Shown: piece after piece, positions 17,831 to 27,727 of the stretch
How the letters are laid out: each line of letters begins with the position of its first letter
Position numbering within the stretch: the first letter of the stretch is position 1
NCBI GenBank assembly: GCA_003669615.1
Contig: QWOO01000247.1
Span: 1-32,854, forward strand
Length of the DNA: 32,854 nt
Reading direction: 5' to 3'
Origin: Planctomycetota bacterium
GTDB taxonomy: Bacteria > Planctomycetota > Planctomycetia > Planctomycetales > Planctomycetaceae
Notes under the pieces: generated by a model
What the model was told of the DNA's origin: nothing
What the model saw: only the letters and a program-made list of their open reading frames with translations
Databases searched by the model: none
Made by a program: the position numbers and the translations under genes

Positions 17831-18836
17831 ACCACTTCCAGCCTGTGACGCCTTTTAGATTCTGGATGCAGTCGGCCGGCCATTCACCGCCGTGAAGCTT
17901 CAGAATAATTTCGGCGCCGAGAGCCCACGTGGCGTCGTGAGACTCATTGTCCAGACCAGCCACGTGGCCTGCCAAAAGAACATTCGACATCCCAATCAAC
18001 GGACTCGTCATCGGAAGCGGCTCAACTTCGAAAACATCCAGACCGGCGGCCCGAACTTTACCTGACTGCAGTGCACGAATCAGCGCTGGCTCATCGATCA
18101 GCGGACCTCGAGCCGTATTGATGATGACGACTCCGTCTTTCATAGTCGCGATCGACTTGTCGTTGATCATGTGTTTTGTTTCAGGCGTCGAAGGAGAATG
18201 CAGCGAGATGAAATCCGACTGCGAAAACAGTTCTTCCAATGACACCATCCTGATCCCGTGCTTCTTGACAAAATCAGCCGGCGCGTACGGGTCAAAACTC
18301 AGCACTTTCATACCAAGCCCGACCGCTCGCGTCGCTGTCGCCTGCCCGATGCGTCCAAGCCCCACCAAACCCAGCGTACATTCAGAAATTCGCGGATAGG
18401 GATTTCGCTTCCATTCACCCCGACGAACTTCCTGATCCAGCGCAGGAAAGCCGCGACCGAGGGCCATCAGCATTGCAATAGCGTGCTCCGCGACAGAATG
18501 ATGATTGCAGCCAGGTGTGGTCGCGACAACGATTCCCAACTCGTCACAAGCCTTCAGATTGATTGCGTCGAAACCGACGCCGGCGCGGGCAAGAACTCGA
18601 ACATGCGGAATCGCGGCAATCACGCTGGGCGGATACGGCTCAGAACCGGCGATCACCGCATCGAAACCTTTCAAAGTCGCGATCAGTACATCATTGTCCC
18701 ACAGGTCGCGTGTACGGTCCGGAACAAGGCATTCATGCCCCGCTTCTTCCAGCATCTTAAAATGTGGACCACTCTCTCCATTCAACGCTGTGCACAAAAC
18801 GCGTACCATGTGGGTTCCTTTGTCAGTGATCTTCAT
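17829..18836 (-). CDS. D-isomer-specific 2-hydroxyacid dehydrogenase (phosphoglycerate dehydrogenase-like)
   Basis: 'LGLVGLGRIGQATATRAVGLGMKVLSFDPY', 'INTARGPLIDEPALIRALQSGKVRAAGLDVFEVEPLP' NAD-binding and active-site motifs. Confidence 0.95.
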   Translation of the reverse strand: MKITDKGTHMVRVLCTALNGESGPHFKMLEEAGHECLVPDRTRDLWDNDVLIATLKGFDAVIAGSEPYPPSVIAAIPHVRVLARAGVGFDAINLKACDELGIVVATTPGCNHHSVAEHAIAMLMALGRGFPALDQEVRRGEWKRNPYPRISECTLGLVGLGRIGQATATRAVGLGMKVLSFDPYAPADFVKKHGIRMVSLEELFSQSDFISLHSPSTPETKHMINDKSIATMKDGVVIINTARGPLIDEPALIRALQSGKVRAAGLDVFEVEPLPMTSPLIGMSNVLLAGHVAGLDNESHDATWALGAEIILKLHGGEWPADCIQNLKGVTGWKW

Positions 18837-18913
18837 TCGAATAATGGCAAGCCGCAGGCAACCGCCTGTCCGGTCGACTTCATCCCGACCCTTGCCGTAA
18901 CAGGCCAGCTTTG

Positions 18914-19411
18914 ATGCGGAACGTATCAGTCACACTCAATCCCGACAATCAGATTGAAGTTCAGGTCGGGACCGAATCCCGCGTGGGGGAAAGCTATTAT
19001 CTTGGCCTCCAGCCGAACAGTACCAATCTGGATTTTCAGCCAGCGACCGGAACATGGCAACTCGTGACCGAATGGATTCGACTGATCACTGCCATGGAAG
19101 ACGGTCTGCAGTTATTTCTTCCGTTCGATTTTTCAGACGAATACACACGCTGGCTCACCTTGCGACGCGAAAATCGCGATCTCTCCGTGGCCTTTGGCTG
19201 GGCGACCATTGAAGGTTGGGCCATTTCCCCGAGCGATCTTTCTGAGTACGCTTCCGGCCTGCCAGGCTTCATGCCCGATGAACCGATCGTATTGCAGACT
19301 TTTTACCTGCCACGGTTTCTCAGCAACCTCCGCCAGTGTCAGGCCCTTCTTCACGACAAGAGCCGCCTGGAGCAAAAACAGGGGAACATGGGCAGCAATC
19401 CGCACACTTGA
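18914..19411 (+). CDS. Hypothetical protein (165 aa)
   Basis: ATG at 18914; coherent amphipathic sequence; divergent from the dehydrogenase. Confidence 0.6.
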   Translation: MRNVSVTLNPDNQIEVQVGTESRVGESYYLGLQPNSTNLDFQPATGTWQLVTEWIRLITAMEDGLQLFLPFDFSDEYTRWLTLRRENRDLSVAFGWATIEGWAISPSDLSEYASGLPGFMPDEPIVLQTFYLPRFLSNLRQCQALLHDKSRLEQKQGNMGSNPHT

Positions 19412-19633
19412 AATGCTGATTCACGCCAATAACCCATTGTTGGCCGTTCCGCCCCACCGGGAGTAAAATTCGAGTTCCGTGAGAAGCCTCCTTGCCGCAG
19501 TTCAGTCGGCCGCATGCACATCACACCCAGTCGAAACATCCTCGACAGTCCGCACCCAAAACCGGGTGGTCAGCGGGGAGTGACGAACGCCAGAGACATT
19601 CACTCGCACGTGACATTTCCAGATCAATTTCAA

Positions 19634-20248
19634 TTAAGGTGTTCGAGGCCGATCCAGATCAAAACGGTCTGTCGTGCGACAGTAGCTCTGCCCGCCCAGT
19701 CGGCCCACCAGATCCAGCAGGCCAGGATCCGCAAACCCCGACTCATCCACCGCCCAGTCTGCAATGTGCAGAAACTCGACACGACCCACCACGATGTTTG
19801 CTCCGCCAGGTCCATCGGCCAGAGGCCAATGATGCATCAAACGGCACTCTAAACAAACGGGAGAATCAGCAACCCGCGACGGCTTCACCGTTCGAGATTC
19901 CGCCATTGCCAGTCCGGCCAAATCAAACTCAGATTCGTCCGACGGGATCTCGGCAGATGTTAAATTCATCGCTTCGGCGAGCAAAAACGGCACGACATTG
20001 ATTACGAATTCGCCGGTCTCCAGAATATTCTGAAGCGTATCTTTCGAACTTCCATCGCGGCGATTGGCCGGACAGAAGACCACGCTCGGTGGGCGAGAAC
20101 CAGCTCCACTAAAAAAGCTGTACGGGGCCAGATTGTAGCGGCCGTCACGAGAGACGGTCGAAACCCAGGCGATTGGGCGAGGCGAAATGACGCGAATCAA
20201 ATGCTGATAAACTGATGCCGAAGATATCTGCGAAGGGTCAACATCCAT
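19634..20248 (-). CDS. Flavin reductase-like / FMN-binding split-barrel protein
   Basis: 'LIRVISPRPIAWVSTVSRDGRYNLAPYSFFSGAGSRPPSVVFCP' and 'TLQNILETGEFVINVV' are typical of the flavin-reductase-like domain. Confidence 0.88.
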   Translation of the reverse strand: MDVDPSQISSASVYQHLIRVISPRPIAWVSTVSRDGRYNLAPYSFFSGAGSRPPSVVFCPANRRDGSSKDTLQNILETGEFVINVVPFLLAEAMNLTSAEIPSDESEFDLAGLAMAESRTVKPSRVADSPVCLECRLMHHWPLADGPGGANIVVGRVEFLHIADWAVDESGFADPGLLDLVGRLGGQSYCRTTDRFDLDRPRTP

Positions 20249-20285
20249 AGTTTACTGCCGTGCTTGTGGCCTGAAGAGGCTTCCG

Positions 20286-20894
20286 TCATGCAGCCTTGCC
20301 CATTGGAATCAGTCGCGGAATTGCGATCCGCAAACCCACCACTTCTCCGAAGGTGACCTGCAATTCGGAGAAGCTCAGTGTTAGAAAACGGTACAGCTCC
20401 TGAGGGGCACCCATTCGCAAATACTGCTGGGCAAAGACATCCATCTGTCTGTCATAACTCTTCTGACTCCCGGTATGCATGTAACAGGAACCGGAAAATC
20501 GCCGGATGTCACCGTTAAAATCCGGGTTGATGTGGTACAGCTCGTGGAAAACCGTGATCAGCTTTTCCTCAAATGACAGATTCAGGAAACGCGGCAACAG
20601 GAATGTCAGGATGTAGAGCGACTCCCGCCCTTGATGATAAACCCTCTGAACCGTCCAAAGCCGCCCCTTCCGACGCTCGACAATAGAACCGCCCTCGAAT
20701 CGAAGAGGAGTTAAACGCGCCTGAACGCCCCATTCAGCCGGCGACCGAGCCTGCGCAAACGTTACTGCGACCTGTGGCATTCGAATGTGGCCAAATTCTG
20801 GATGACGACGACAAATATCATCACATAACCTCGTCATCGAATGGCAAAAATCAAAGTTTTGTGTCACAACCCCGATCCTTCGAGGAAAGTACAT
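20286..20894 (-). CDS. Putative zinc metallopeptidase (HELYH motif)
   Basis: 'EEKLITVFHELYHINPDFNGDIRRFSGSCYMHTGSQKSYDRQMD': HExxH helix followed by a downstream His. Family identity not searched. Confidence 0.7.
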   Translation of the reverse strand: MYFPRRIGVVTQNFDFCHSMTRLCDDICRRHPEFGHIRMPQVAVTFAQARSPAEWGVQARLTPLRFEGGSIVERRKGRLWTVQRVYHQGRESLYILTFLLPRFLNLSFEEKLITVFHELYHINPDFNGDIRRFSGSCYMHTGSQKSYDRQMDVFAQQYLRMGAPQELYRFLTLSFSELQVTFGEVVGLRIAIPRLIPMGKAA

Positions 20895-20957
20895 TCTACA
20901 TCAGATTGCCGAACGCTAAGCCTTGCCCACTTCCCCGACAAGATCAATTCCAGCAAC

Positions 20958-20990
20958 AAAAAAACCCTCGCTCTTAACGAACGAGGGTTT
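20958..20990 (-). terminator. Rho-independent terminator of the ribosomal-protein/rpoA operon
   Basis: Minus strand: AAACCCTCG TTCGTTAAGAG CGAGGGTTT followed by TTTT; lies just downstream of the rplQ stop (21017). Confidence 0.9.
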
Positions 20991-21016
20991 CAGTAGTCAA
21001 TTATGCACGACGAGTC

Positions 21017-21601
21017 TTAGCTCGCTGAAGCTTCTACAGCAGGAGCCGTTCGCTTGCGTGACTTTGTGCGATCATTCACGCCCACAAACTCGATCAAAGC
21101 CCGCTGCCCAGCATCACCTAAACGAACAGCAGCCAAACGCACGATTCGTGTGTAACCGCCATCGCGTTCACCAAACCGCTGCGCGATATCGCTGAACAAA
21201 ATGTCTACGGCAAGATCATCCCGCAGCTCGGAGAAAGCGCGACGACGAAGAGTCAGAGCCGGCGAGCTTGCCTTGACCCAGTTCTTGCCCTTCTCAGACT
21301 CACGCCAAGCTTTCCACTCATCCGTACCACGAGCGGCAGGAGTTCCGAACTCAGCGGCAGCAGCAGAGATCTTCGCTGCCTTTTTGGCCATCGTGACCAA
21401 CTTATCGACGATTGGTCGAAGCTCTTTCGCCTTCGGAACAGTAGTCACAATGCGACCGGCAACCTTTGGCTGCCCGACTTCGCCTTCAACCACACGCACC
21501 GTGCGAATCAAGCTCACAGCCATATTACGAAACATCGCTTTACGATGTGACGCATTACGACCCAGTTTACGACCAGAAACAAGGTGTCTCATATCAGACA
21601 C
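21017..21601 (-). CDS. rplQ: 50S ribosomal protein L17, with insertions
   Basis: '[30 protein letters not shown]', '[20 protein letters not shown]', '[15 protein letters not shown]'. Confidence 0.96.
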   Translation of the reverse strand: MSDMRHLVSGRKLGRNASHRKAMFRNMAVSLIRTVRVVEGEVGQPKVAGRIVTTVPKAKELRPIVDKLVTMAKKAAKISAAAAEFGTPAARGTDEWKAWRESEKGKNWVKASSPALTLRRRAFSELRDDLAVDILFSDIAQRFGERDGGYTRIVRLAAVRLGDAGQRALIEFVGVNDRTKSRKRTAPAVEASAS

Positions 21602-21661
21602 TCACCCAAAAAATCGCTATGAACAAACCTCGTCCGAGCCGCCCCGAACCCATCAAACGAT

Positions 21662-22672
21662 CTACTTCAACTGCTGATTAGGCAACCGCATCCCGAGCCG
21701 CAAATCGATGCCGCCCAGACGCTCTCGCACTTCCTCAAGCGTTGTTTCGCCGAAATTTCTCACCTGCAACAGCTCGTCTTCAGTCCGCACAACCAAGTCT
21801 CGAACAGTGTTGATTCCAACAGATTCAAGGCAGTTTGTAGCACGAACAGACAGATTGAGTTCAGCAAGGCTCTTATTAAGCTTCTCTTCCAGTTCCATGT
21901 CAACCGGAGAATATCCAGTCGCTTCCATCATCCCACGAAGACCAGCCTCTGGACCCGTTTCGGGGCCAGGTTCGCGGAATGTGATGAAGCAATTCAAGTG
22001 CTTGCGAAGAATCTTGGCCGCTTCAACCAACGCCATGTCGGGCGTGATCGTTCCGTTCGTCCAAATCTCCAGATTCAACTTATCGTAGTTTGTTCGTTGC
22101 CCTACACGAGTCTCCTCGATCAGATGACGAACGCGTGTAACAGGAGAAAATGCGGCATCCAATGGAATGATGCCAACCTCGGGCTCGTGCTGGTACTGCT
22201 CTGTAGCAGCCACATAACCACGGCCATTCTCCACGGTCATCTCAACGTTAAACGGAACATCGTCCGTCATCGTCGCGATTACCAAGTCCTTATTGATCAC
22301 CTCAACCTGATCGTCACAAATGACGTCAGCACCGGTAACAACTCCACGAGTGTGCTTCTCAATACGAAGCGTCTTACTAGACGCACTATGATTTTTAACG
22401 ACCAGAGACTTGAGATTAAGGCAGATGTCAGTGACGTCTTCCACGACCCCTGGAATAGTTGTAAACTCGTGCTGCACTCCCTGAATGCGAGCGCGTGTTA
22501 CCGCGGAACCTTCGAGACTGGACAGCAGAATCCGACGAAGGCTGTTACCGACAGTCGAGCCAAAGCCACGTTCAAAAGGCTCAGCCACAAATTTACCGTA
22601 GCTTCCAGTGCGAGTCTCACGATCAATCGCAACTCGACTCGGCAACTCTAAACCACGCCAACGAATTCGCAT
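21662..22672 (-). CDS. rpoA: DNA-directed RNA polymerase alpha subunit
   Basis: '[32 protein letters not shown]' and alpha-CTD '[23 protein letters not shown]'. Start [11 protein letters not shown] at 22672. Confidence 0.97.
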   Translation of the reverse strand: MRIRWRGLELPSRVAIDRETRTGSYGKFVAEPFERGFGSTVGNSLRRILLSSLEGSAVTRARIQGVQHEFTTIPGVVEDVTDICLNLKSLVVKNHSASSKTLRIEKHTRGVVTGADVICDDQVEVINKDLVIATMTDDVPFNVEMTVENGRGYVAATEQYQHEPEVGIIPLDAAFSPVTRVRHLIEETRVGQRTNYDKLNLEIWTNGTITPDMALVEAAKILRKHLNCFITFREPGPETGPEAGLRGMMEATGYSPVDMELEEKLNKSLAELNLSVRATNCLESVGINTVRDLVVRTEDELLQVRNFGETTLEEVRERLGGIDLRLGMRLPNQQLK

Positions 22673-22716
22673 ATCCCAACCCCTAAAACCCAAACCAAAG
22701 CCAATCCGCAACTACA

Positions 22717-23097
22717 TCAGACACGTCGTCGTTTTGGCGGACGACAACCATTGTGCGGCAGAGGAGTGATATCTTCAATTGACTTAATAGCCATCCCGGA
22801 AGCCTGCAAGCCGGTGATCGCGCTCTCGCGGCCAGCACCAGGGCCCTTAACGCGAATCTCAACTTCCCGCACGCCAACTTTGGCTGCCTTCTCGGCAACA
22901 ATCTCAGCAGCGCGCTGTGCCGCGAACGGCGTACTCTTGCGGGAACCCTTGAACCCAACTGTCCCAGCCGTCGCCCAGCAAATTACATCGCCAGCAGCGT
23001 CGGTCATCGTGACAATCGTGTTGTTGAATGTCGCCTTAATATAGGCAACACCCTTGTTCACATTACGACGGATCTTCTTCTTCTTGACTTTCGCCAC
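22717..23097 (-). CDS. rpsK: 30S ribosomal protein S11
   Basis: '[30 protein letters not shown]', '[15 protein letters not shown]'. Confidence 0.98.
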   Translation of the reverse strand: MAKVKKKKIRRNVNKGVAYIKATFNNTIVTMTDAAGDVICWATAGTVGFKGSRKSTPFAAQRAAEIVAEKAAKVGVREVEIRVKGPGAGRESAITGLQASGMAIKSIEDITPLPHNGCRPPKRRRV

Positions 23098-23145
23098 GCT
23101 ACCATCCCACTCAAAATATTACCAAGCCCAAGACACCGCGATTTT

Positions 23146-23532
23146 TTAGTGCTTCATGTCTTTCACGCCTTTTTTACCAGCAACAGTCTTCTTGCGACCC
23201 TTGCGGGTACGAGCATTCGTCTTCGTGCGCTGTCCGCGTACTGGTAAGCCCTTGCGATGCCGAACGCCACGGTAGCACTGGATCTCTCGGAGACGACCAA
23301 TGTCCTGCTGAATCTTGCGACGCAATGGACCTTCAACAGTGTAATTCTTATCCAGGTGAGTCGTAATGCGACTCACCTCATCTTCGGTCAACTCACCAGC
23401 ACGGATGTGCGGATCCACTCCCAGTTCGAAGCAAATCTGAACAGCAAGGACAGGTCCAATGCCGTAAAGATAAGCCAAGGAAATGTAGACCGGTTTATTA
23501 TTCGGTATGTCGACGCCAAGCACGCGGGGCAT
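23146..23532 (-). CDS. rpsM: 30S ribosomal protein S13
   Basis: 'MPRVLGVDIPNNKPVYISLAYLYGIG', 'CYRGVRHRKGLPVRGQRTKTNARTRKG'. Start MPRVLG at 23532. Confidence 0.97.
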   Translation of the reverse strand: MPRVLGVDIPNNKPVYISLAYLYGIGPVLAVQICFELGVDPHIRAGELTEDEVSRITTHLDKNYTVEGPLRRKIQQDIGRLREIQCYRGVRHRKGLPVRGQRTKTNARTRKGRKKTVAGKKGVKDMKH

Positions 23533-23565
23533 TGCAAATCTCCACTGCAAATACAAAAACGATTA

Positions 23566-23682
23566 CTAGCCCTGACGCTGTTTGTGTCGCGGATTTGACG
23601 AACAGATCACGAAGATCTTTCCGCGCCGACGAACCAACTTGCAGGAGTCACAAATCCGCTTAACGCTTGAACGAACCTTCAT
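23566..23682 (-). CDS. rpmJ: 50S ribosomal protein L36 (zinc-binding type)
   Basis: Own translation: [38 protein letters not shown]. Too short for the ORF track. Confidence 0.97.
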   Translation of the reverse strand: MKVRSSVKRICDSCKLVRRRGKIFVICSSNPRHKQRQG

Positions 23683-23712
23683 TGCATCACCAAATCAGCG
23701 GCAAAACCGCTT

Positions 23713-25083
23713 CTATTTGTCAGAGTCCAGCAGACCAGGATAATTCCTCATCACCAGATGAGAATCAATCTTCTGAACGAGATCCAAAGCCACAGAAACA
23801 ATAATCAGCAACCCTGTTCCGCCGAAAAAGCTGGCAGTCACAAAGTCCTGAGTCATGGTATTCGAAACAATCGTGGGAATCACGGCAATCACTGCCAGAA
23901 ATGCAGCACCAACGTAAGTGATTCGAAGCATCACCTGTTCAAGATGACCAGCAGTACGAACTCCCGGACGGTAGCCCGGAATGAAGCTCCCGTTATCCTT
24001 GAGATTCTCCGCCATTTCTTTCGGATTGAAAGTGATGGCCGTCCAAAAATAACAGAAGAAGTAAATCAGGATAATATAGGACAGACTGTACACAAAACCT
24101 TGACCCGGAGAAAACGCAGACCCGAGACTTGTGAACACGCTGCCAGCGGTGGAATCAGGCCCGAAAGCCAAACCCAACTGGCCGAACAAGAAAAACGGAA
24201 TCATCAACAAGCTGGACGAGAAAATGATGGGCATCACGCCGGACTGATTCACTCGCAGAGGCAGCCACTGGCGATTTCCGCCCATGACCCTCCTGCCGCG
24301 CACATGCTTAGCACTTTGAATCGGGATTCGTCGTTGACCCTGAGTGATAAACACAACTACAGCAATTACGCAGACAAACAACGCCGCCATCACAAGCAAT
24401 CGCTCGATGCCGAACTGGCTTCCGATCTGGAGCCCCCCGGACCGAATCCCGTCAACCCACTTCCTGACAATCTCGGGCATGCGGGCCAAAATGCCCGCCA
24501 TGATCAACAAGCTGATACCATTACCTATTCCGTAGGCGTCAATCTGCTCACCGATCCACATCAGGAACACAGTCCCGGCAGTCATCAGAATGGTGCCAAA
24601 GATCAACCAACTTAAAGAATTGTATCCAGGAAGAATCGCAGCCTGCCCGTTCGCACCGCTACGCATGGACCACAGCAGCGCAAAGCTCTGGAGCACACAG
24701 ACCACTACAGTTGCATAACGCGTGTACTCGTTCAGCCGCCTCCTTCCTGATTCGCCCTCTTTTTGAAGAGCTTCCAACGGAGGATAAACGGTGCCAAGCA
24801 GTTGAAACACGATCGATGCAGTGATATAGGGCATAATGCCCAAACCAAATAGCGACCCGTTCTGAAGTTCCGAGGCGGAGAAGACTGAAACAACCTGCAG
24901 CAATCCACCAAGCCCGGTGCTGCCACTCTGAGCATTCTCCATCACCCTGCCAATAGACTCATGGTCCATAAACGGCAGCGTGATGTGGTAACCTAGCCGA
25001 TAGACTCCAAGCAGAATCACCGTAAGGATGATCTTCCTGCGAAGTTCAGGGATGCGAAACACCGTAAGCAACTTAGCAAACAT
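23713..25083 (-). CDS. secY: Preprotein translocase subunit SecY
   Basis: Ten-TM protein; 'LGIMPYITASIVFQLL', 'GIGNGISLLIMAGILARMP', 'FKPKEMAENLKDNGSFIPGYRPG'-type motif. Confidence 0.97.
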   Translation of the reverse strand: MFAKLLTVFRIPELRRKIILTVILLGVYRLGYHITLPFMDHESIGRVMENAQSGSTGLGGLLQVVSVFSASELQNGSLFGLGIMPYITASIVFQLLGTVYPPLEALQKEGESGRRRLNEYTRYATVVVCVLQSFALLWSMRSGANGQAAILPGYNSLSWLIFGTILMTAGTVFLMWIGEQIDAYGIGNGISLLIMAGILARMPEIVRKWVDGIRSGGLQIGSQFGIERLLVMAALFVCVIAVVVFITQGQRRIPIQSAKHVRGRRVMGGNRQWLPLRVNQSGVMPIIFSSSLLMIPFFLFGQLGLAFGPDSTAGSVFTSLGSAFSPGQGFVYSLSYIILIYFFCYFWTAITFNPKEMAENLKDNGSFIPGYRPGVRTAGHLEQVMLRITYVGAAFLAVIAVIPTIVSNTMTQDFVTASFFGGTGLLIIVSVALDLVQKIDSHLVMRNYPGLLDSDK

Positions 25084-25117
25084 CCGCTCCCTTTCTTCGA
25101 AGCAAAACCAACGTCAA

Positions 25118-25579
25118 CTAAAAACTACTAACGGCGATACGGCTAACCGTACCACCAGCCGCTGCAATCTTTGCCTCAGCACTGGCAGAAAAGCGATGGG
25201 CATTGATGACAAAACTCTTAGTCAGCTCGCCGTCACCCAGAACCTTCAATTCGTCAAACTTCGAGGGAATGAGTCCTTTGCCGGCCAACAATTCTGGAGA
25301 AATCTCGGCGCCAGCCTCGAAGGCGTCATTCAGCTCACCAATGTTGATGACAGCAACGTCAGAGGCGAAGAAATTGTTACTGAAGCCACGCTTGGCAACG
25401 CGACGGAACAAGGGCATCTGACCGCCCTGAAACCCTCGTCGACGAGAAGATCCTGATCGACTAAAGAAACCCTTGTGACCCCGACCAGCCGTCTTGCCGT
25501 GGCCGGACCCAACGCCACGACCAATTCGCTTGCGTGCTTTGCGAGGCTCATTACCGGACTGAACGTCATTAAGAATCAT
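25118..25579 (-). CDS. rplO: 50S ribosomal protein L15
   Basis: '[22 protein letters not shown]...[20 protein letters not shown]'. Confidence 0.97.
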   Translation of the reverse strand: MILNDVQSGNEPRKARKRIGRGVGSGHGKTAGRGHKGFFSRSGSSRRRGFQGGQMPLFRRVAKRGFSNNFFASDVAVINIGELNDAFEAGAEISPELLAGKGLIPSKFDELKVLGDGELTKSFVINAHRFSASAEAKIAAAGGTVSRIAVSSF

Positions 25580-26073
25580 AGAGACACCCCTCGCAACCGT
25601 TCAATCTGTTCTCTTGTACGAAGCTTCTTCAACGCATCCAAAGTTGCCTTCACAAGGTTCAACGGATTCGTGGAGCCGTACGCCTTAGTCAAGATGTCTG
25701 TAATGCCGACCGCCTCGACAACCGAACGAACGCAGTCGCCGGCAATAATCCCAGTACCAGGCTTCGCAGGGAGCAAAAGCACGCGAGAAGCGCGGAACTC
25801 ACCCAGGACCTGATGCGGAATAGTAGTTCCCACAATCGGAACGCTCATCTGAGTCCGGTTCGACTGCTTGGTCGCCTTATCAACAGCCAGCGGAACTTCG
25901 ATAGCCTTACCGTACCCGTAGCCAACGCGACCGTTTCCGTCGCCAGTAACTACCAGTGCCGCGAAACTAAAGCGACGTCCGCCTTTTACCACGCAGGCGC
26001 AACGTCGGATCTGAACGACCCGTTCGCCTGAATCACCTTTTACTTCTGCCGTCGACAACAGACACCTCAACAA
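25576..26073 (-). CDS. rpsE: 30S ribosomal protein S5
   Basis: '[40 protein letters not shown]', 'PGTGIIAG'. Overlaps rplO by ATGA. Exact start uncertain. Confidence 0.96.
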   Translation of the reverse strand: MLRCLLSTAEVKGDSGERVVQIRRCACVVKGGRRFSFAALVVTGDGNGRVGYGYGKAIEVPLAVDKATKQSNRTQMSVPIVGTTIPHQVLGEFRASRVLLLPAKPGTGIIAGDCVRSVVEAVGITDILTKAYGSTNPLNLVKATLDALKKLRTREQIERLRGVSL

Positions 26074-26089
26074 ACGTATGCAGAATTAA

Positions 26090-26461
26090 TTAAAAATCCA
26101 GCCCGGCTTCGCGGGCGGCTGTGGCTAACGCCGCAACCCGACCATGATAGCAAAACGCCCCACGATCGAAAACTACTTTGCTGATCCCAGCAGCGGTTGC
26201 ACGTTCCGCGATCAACTTTCCAACTTTCGAAGCGGCATCCTGGTCGCTGCCGACTCCACCAGGCCCGGCAATCTCAGCATCGACCGTGCTGGCGGCGACC
26301 AAAGTCCTTCCGGCCACATCGTCGATGATCTGAGCATACATATGCCGATTGCTTCGGAACACCGACAGACGCGGACGCCCGTGTGCATCGCGAATAACGC
26401 GATTTCTAACACGAAACTGTCTTCGCTTCTGCTGCAATGCAAGACGTGATCGAACGCTCAT
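26090..26461 (-). CDS. rplR: 50S ribosomal protein L18
   Basis: '[31 protein letters not shown]', '[28 protein letters not shown]'. Confidence 0.96.
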   Translation of the reverse strand: MSVRSRLALQQKRRQFRVRNRVIRDAHGRPRLSVFRSNRHMYAQIIDDVAGRTLVAASTVDAEIAGPGGVGSDQDAASKVGKLIAERATAAGISKVVFDRGAFCYHGRVAALATAAREAGLDF

Positions 26462-26493
26462 CGCTAAAACCCAAACCTAACAAACTTGAAAAA

Positions 26494-27036
26494 TCACTTG
26501 GAACCAAATGCCTTGCCGGCCTTCCGACGCACAAACTCATCCTGATAGCGAATCCCCTTGCCCTTGTAGGGTTCCGGAGGCCGTACCGCACGAATATCTG
26601 CGGCAAACTGACCACAAGCTTGCTTATCGGAACTCTTAATGATTACGTGAGTCGGGTCCGGAACCTCGCACTTAACCCCGTCCGGTACGACAAGCACAAT
26701 CTTATTCGCAAACCCAACCTGCAATGTCAGCTTACCAGCAGCTAGATTGGCATTGTACCCAACACCCTGAATCTCAAGCTTCTTCTCGAAGGGCTTAACG
26801 ACGCCCGAGACCATGTTCTGAATCAAACTGCGAGTGAGACCGTGCAAAGCACGACTGCTACGCTTATCGTCTGGCCGAGAAACCTGCAGCGACGCTCCGT
26901 CCACAGCGACAGACATCGCAGGATGAACATTGACGCTCAACTCCCCAGCCGGGCCCTTGACGGACACCCTGGAGCCACACACTTCAACATTTACGCCGCC
27001 TGGAACGGCGACCGGCTTCTTACCAATTCTCGACAT
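26494..27036 (-). CDS. rplF: 50S ribosomal protein L6
   Basis: 'MSRIGKKPVAVPGGVNVEV', 'VRPPEPYKGKGIRYQDEFVRRKAGKA'. Confidence 0.97.
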   Translation of the reverse strand: MSRIGKKPVAVPGGVNVEVCGSRVSVKGPAGELSVNVHPAMSVAVDGASLQVSRPDDKRSSRALHGLTRSLIQNMVSGVVKPFEKKLEIQGVGYNANLAAGKLTLQVGFANKIVLVVPDGVKCEVPDPTHVIIKSSDKQACGQFAADIRAVRPPEPYKGKGIRYQDEFVRRKAGKAFGSK

Positions 27037-27085
27037 GGAACTCGCCCAACTTAAGATAACCGAAGTTTCAGTGTATCAACGACGC

Positions 27086-27478
27086 CTACCAAACCTGACA
27101 AACCAACTCGCCGCCAACACCCTGCTTACGAGCTTCACGATTGCTCAATACGCCTTTTGACGTCGTCAGAACAGAAATCCCTGTCCCCTGACGTACGTCC
27201 TTCATGTCGCCCACTGCGCAATAAACCCTGCAGCCCGGCTTCGATACTCTTTCGATATGCTGAATGACGTGCTCTCCATTTGGGCCGTACTTCAGATTCA
27301 CCCGCAGCGTCTTACCCGCGTTAGCATCAAGAAGTTCATAGTCCCAAACGAAACCCTCACGCTGAAGCGCCTCGACGATGCTCACTTTGATCTTTGAAGA
27401 AGGAACGTCGACAAAAGGTCGGTCGACCTGTACGCCGTTACGAATTCGAGTCAGCAAATCTGCAATAGGATCAGTCAT
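27086..27478 (-). CDS. rpsH: 30S ribosomal protein S8
   Basis: 'MTDPIADLLTRIRNG', 'GTGISVLTTSKGVLSNREARKQGVGGELVCQVW'. Start set to MTDPIAD at 27478. Confidence 0.97.
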   Translation of the reverse strand: MTDPIADLLTRIRNGVQVDRPFVDVPSSKIKVSIVEALQREGFVWDYELLDANAGKTLRVNLKYGPNGEHVIQHIERVSKPGCRVYCAVGDMKDVRQGTGISVLTTSKGVLSNREARKQGVGGELVCQVW

Positions 27479-27500
27479 CATAAAAACACGTGCTCTCGTT

Positions 27501-27686
27501 CTACCAACTGGCCTTCTTGACACCCGGAATCAAACCATCAAGGGCAAGATTCCTGAAGCAGATTCGACAGACCTTAAACTTACGATAGACCGCACGTGGA
27601 CGCCCACACAGCATGCAGCGATGTTCAATCCTGCTGCTGAATTTTGGAGTCCGCTTTGCTTTTTCAATCTTAGCTTTGCTTGCCAT
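27501..27686 (-). CDS. rpsN: 30S ribosomal protein S14, zinc-binding short type
   Basis: 61 aa; '[38 protein letters not shown]'. Confidence 0.97.
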   Translation of the reverse strand: MASKAKIEKAKRTPKFSSRIEHRCMLCGRPRAVYRKFKVCRICFRNLALDGLIPGVKKASW

Positions 27687-27727
27687 TGCCTAATCTCAGG
27701 ATCCAGGAACCAATGTTTCGTTCAAAC

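Noticed and set aside
17680-17883. 67-aa minus ORF with MPNAQCP repeats
   Set aside because: Translation of the heptamer array (…NAQCPMPNAQCP…), not a real protein.
21998-22651. 217-aa + strand ORF
   Set aside because: Antisense to rpoA; shadow ORF.
23758-24615. 285-aa + strand ORF
   Set aside because: Fully antisense to secY, composition (N/H/Q/R-rich) typical of a shadow frame.
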